Shown here: positions 63,882-64,000 of the stretch, in pieces
How positions within the stretch are numbered: position 1 is the stretch's first letter
Layout: every line of letters starts with the position of its first letter
Source of the DNA: Paramecium tetraurelia
Taxonomy: Eukaryota; Ciliophora; Oligohymenophorea; Peniculida; Parameciidae
Length of the DNA stretch: 64,000 bases
Reading direction: 5' to 3'
Assembly (NCBI RefSeq): GCF_000165425.1
Contig: NW_001798980.1
Span: forward strand, 1,178 to 65,177
Position numbers and translations under genes: made by a program
Notes under the pieces: model-generated
What the model was told of the DNA's origin: nothing
Seen by the model: the letters and a program-made list of their open reading frames with translations, nothing else
Database searches by the model: none

Positions 63882-64000
63882 TTAATAATTATTTATATGA
63901 ATAATGTAAATTATTAATTAGAATTAGCAAATTTAGTATAGTTTTATCAAAAATTATTAAATTAATAGGATTGTGTATATTAGAAACAGTTAAAATTATA
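63882..64000. other. Upstream flank of U2AF35
   Basis: AT-rich, without a coding frame. It should carry the U2AF35 promoter and is cut by the window edge. Confidence 0.5.

Overview
The window looks like macronuclear DNA of a Paramecium-type ciliate. In every clear gene TAA and TAG read as glutamine and TGA is the only stop. Introns are tiny (mostly 21-32 nt, GT...AG, usually ending TAG). The DNA is strongly AT-rich, and intergenic gaps in the dense half can be 10-40 bp. Two trichocyst-matrix-like genes, a cysteine-rich ciliate surface protein and several ciliary genes fit this. Introns were assigned by eye, using frame, length and protein similarity; in most multi-exon genes the spliced length is a multiple of three.

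Layout. 1-26 kb is looser: a large furin-like membrane protein (minus, 0.9-5.3 kb), a UBC-fold protein lacking the catalytic cysteine (7.0-7.4 kb), a decayed casein-kinase-1-like gene (8.6-9.7 kb), a MORN-repeat-like protein (12.6-14.6 kb), a divergent alpha-tubulin (16.7-18.0 kb), a sugar-porter-like MFS transporter (18.9-20.5 kb), a WD40 protein (21.7-23.6 kb), a START-domain protein (24.1-24.8 kb) and a CFAP77-like axonemal protein (25.7-26.5 kb). Long gene-poor stretches between them hold weak frames that look like gene relics.

26-44 kb: a Myb/SHAQKYF-like protein, a Polo kinase with polo boxes, a Q-rich coiled-coil protein, two genes of unknown function (one with a signal peptide), a UBA/PUB-domain protein head-to-head (15 bp apart) with a NEK-like kinase, a predicted pseudokinase, a second Myb-like paralogue and three closely packed small genes.

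44-64 kb is almost wall-to-wall coding: SPEF2/CPC1 (central pair), a ULK/ATG1-like kinase, a trichocyst-matrix-like gene, eIF2A, a second pseudokinase, a small membrane protein, a second trichocyst-matrix-like gene, a PTEN-like phosphatase with an added C4 zinc-finger-like segment, a CDPK-like protein with altered kinase residues, an RNase H2 subunit B-like protein, a two-repeat Myb protein and U2AF35.

Recurring themes are cilia/trichocyst biology (alpha-tubulin, CFAP77, SPEF2, Polo, NEK, matrix proteins) and signalling proteins whose catalytic residues have been lost (UBC Ser-for-Cys, two clear pseudokinases, one degraded CDPK-like kinase). I saw no tRNA or rRNA gene, CRISPR array or transposon.
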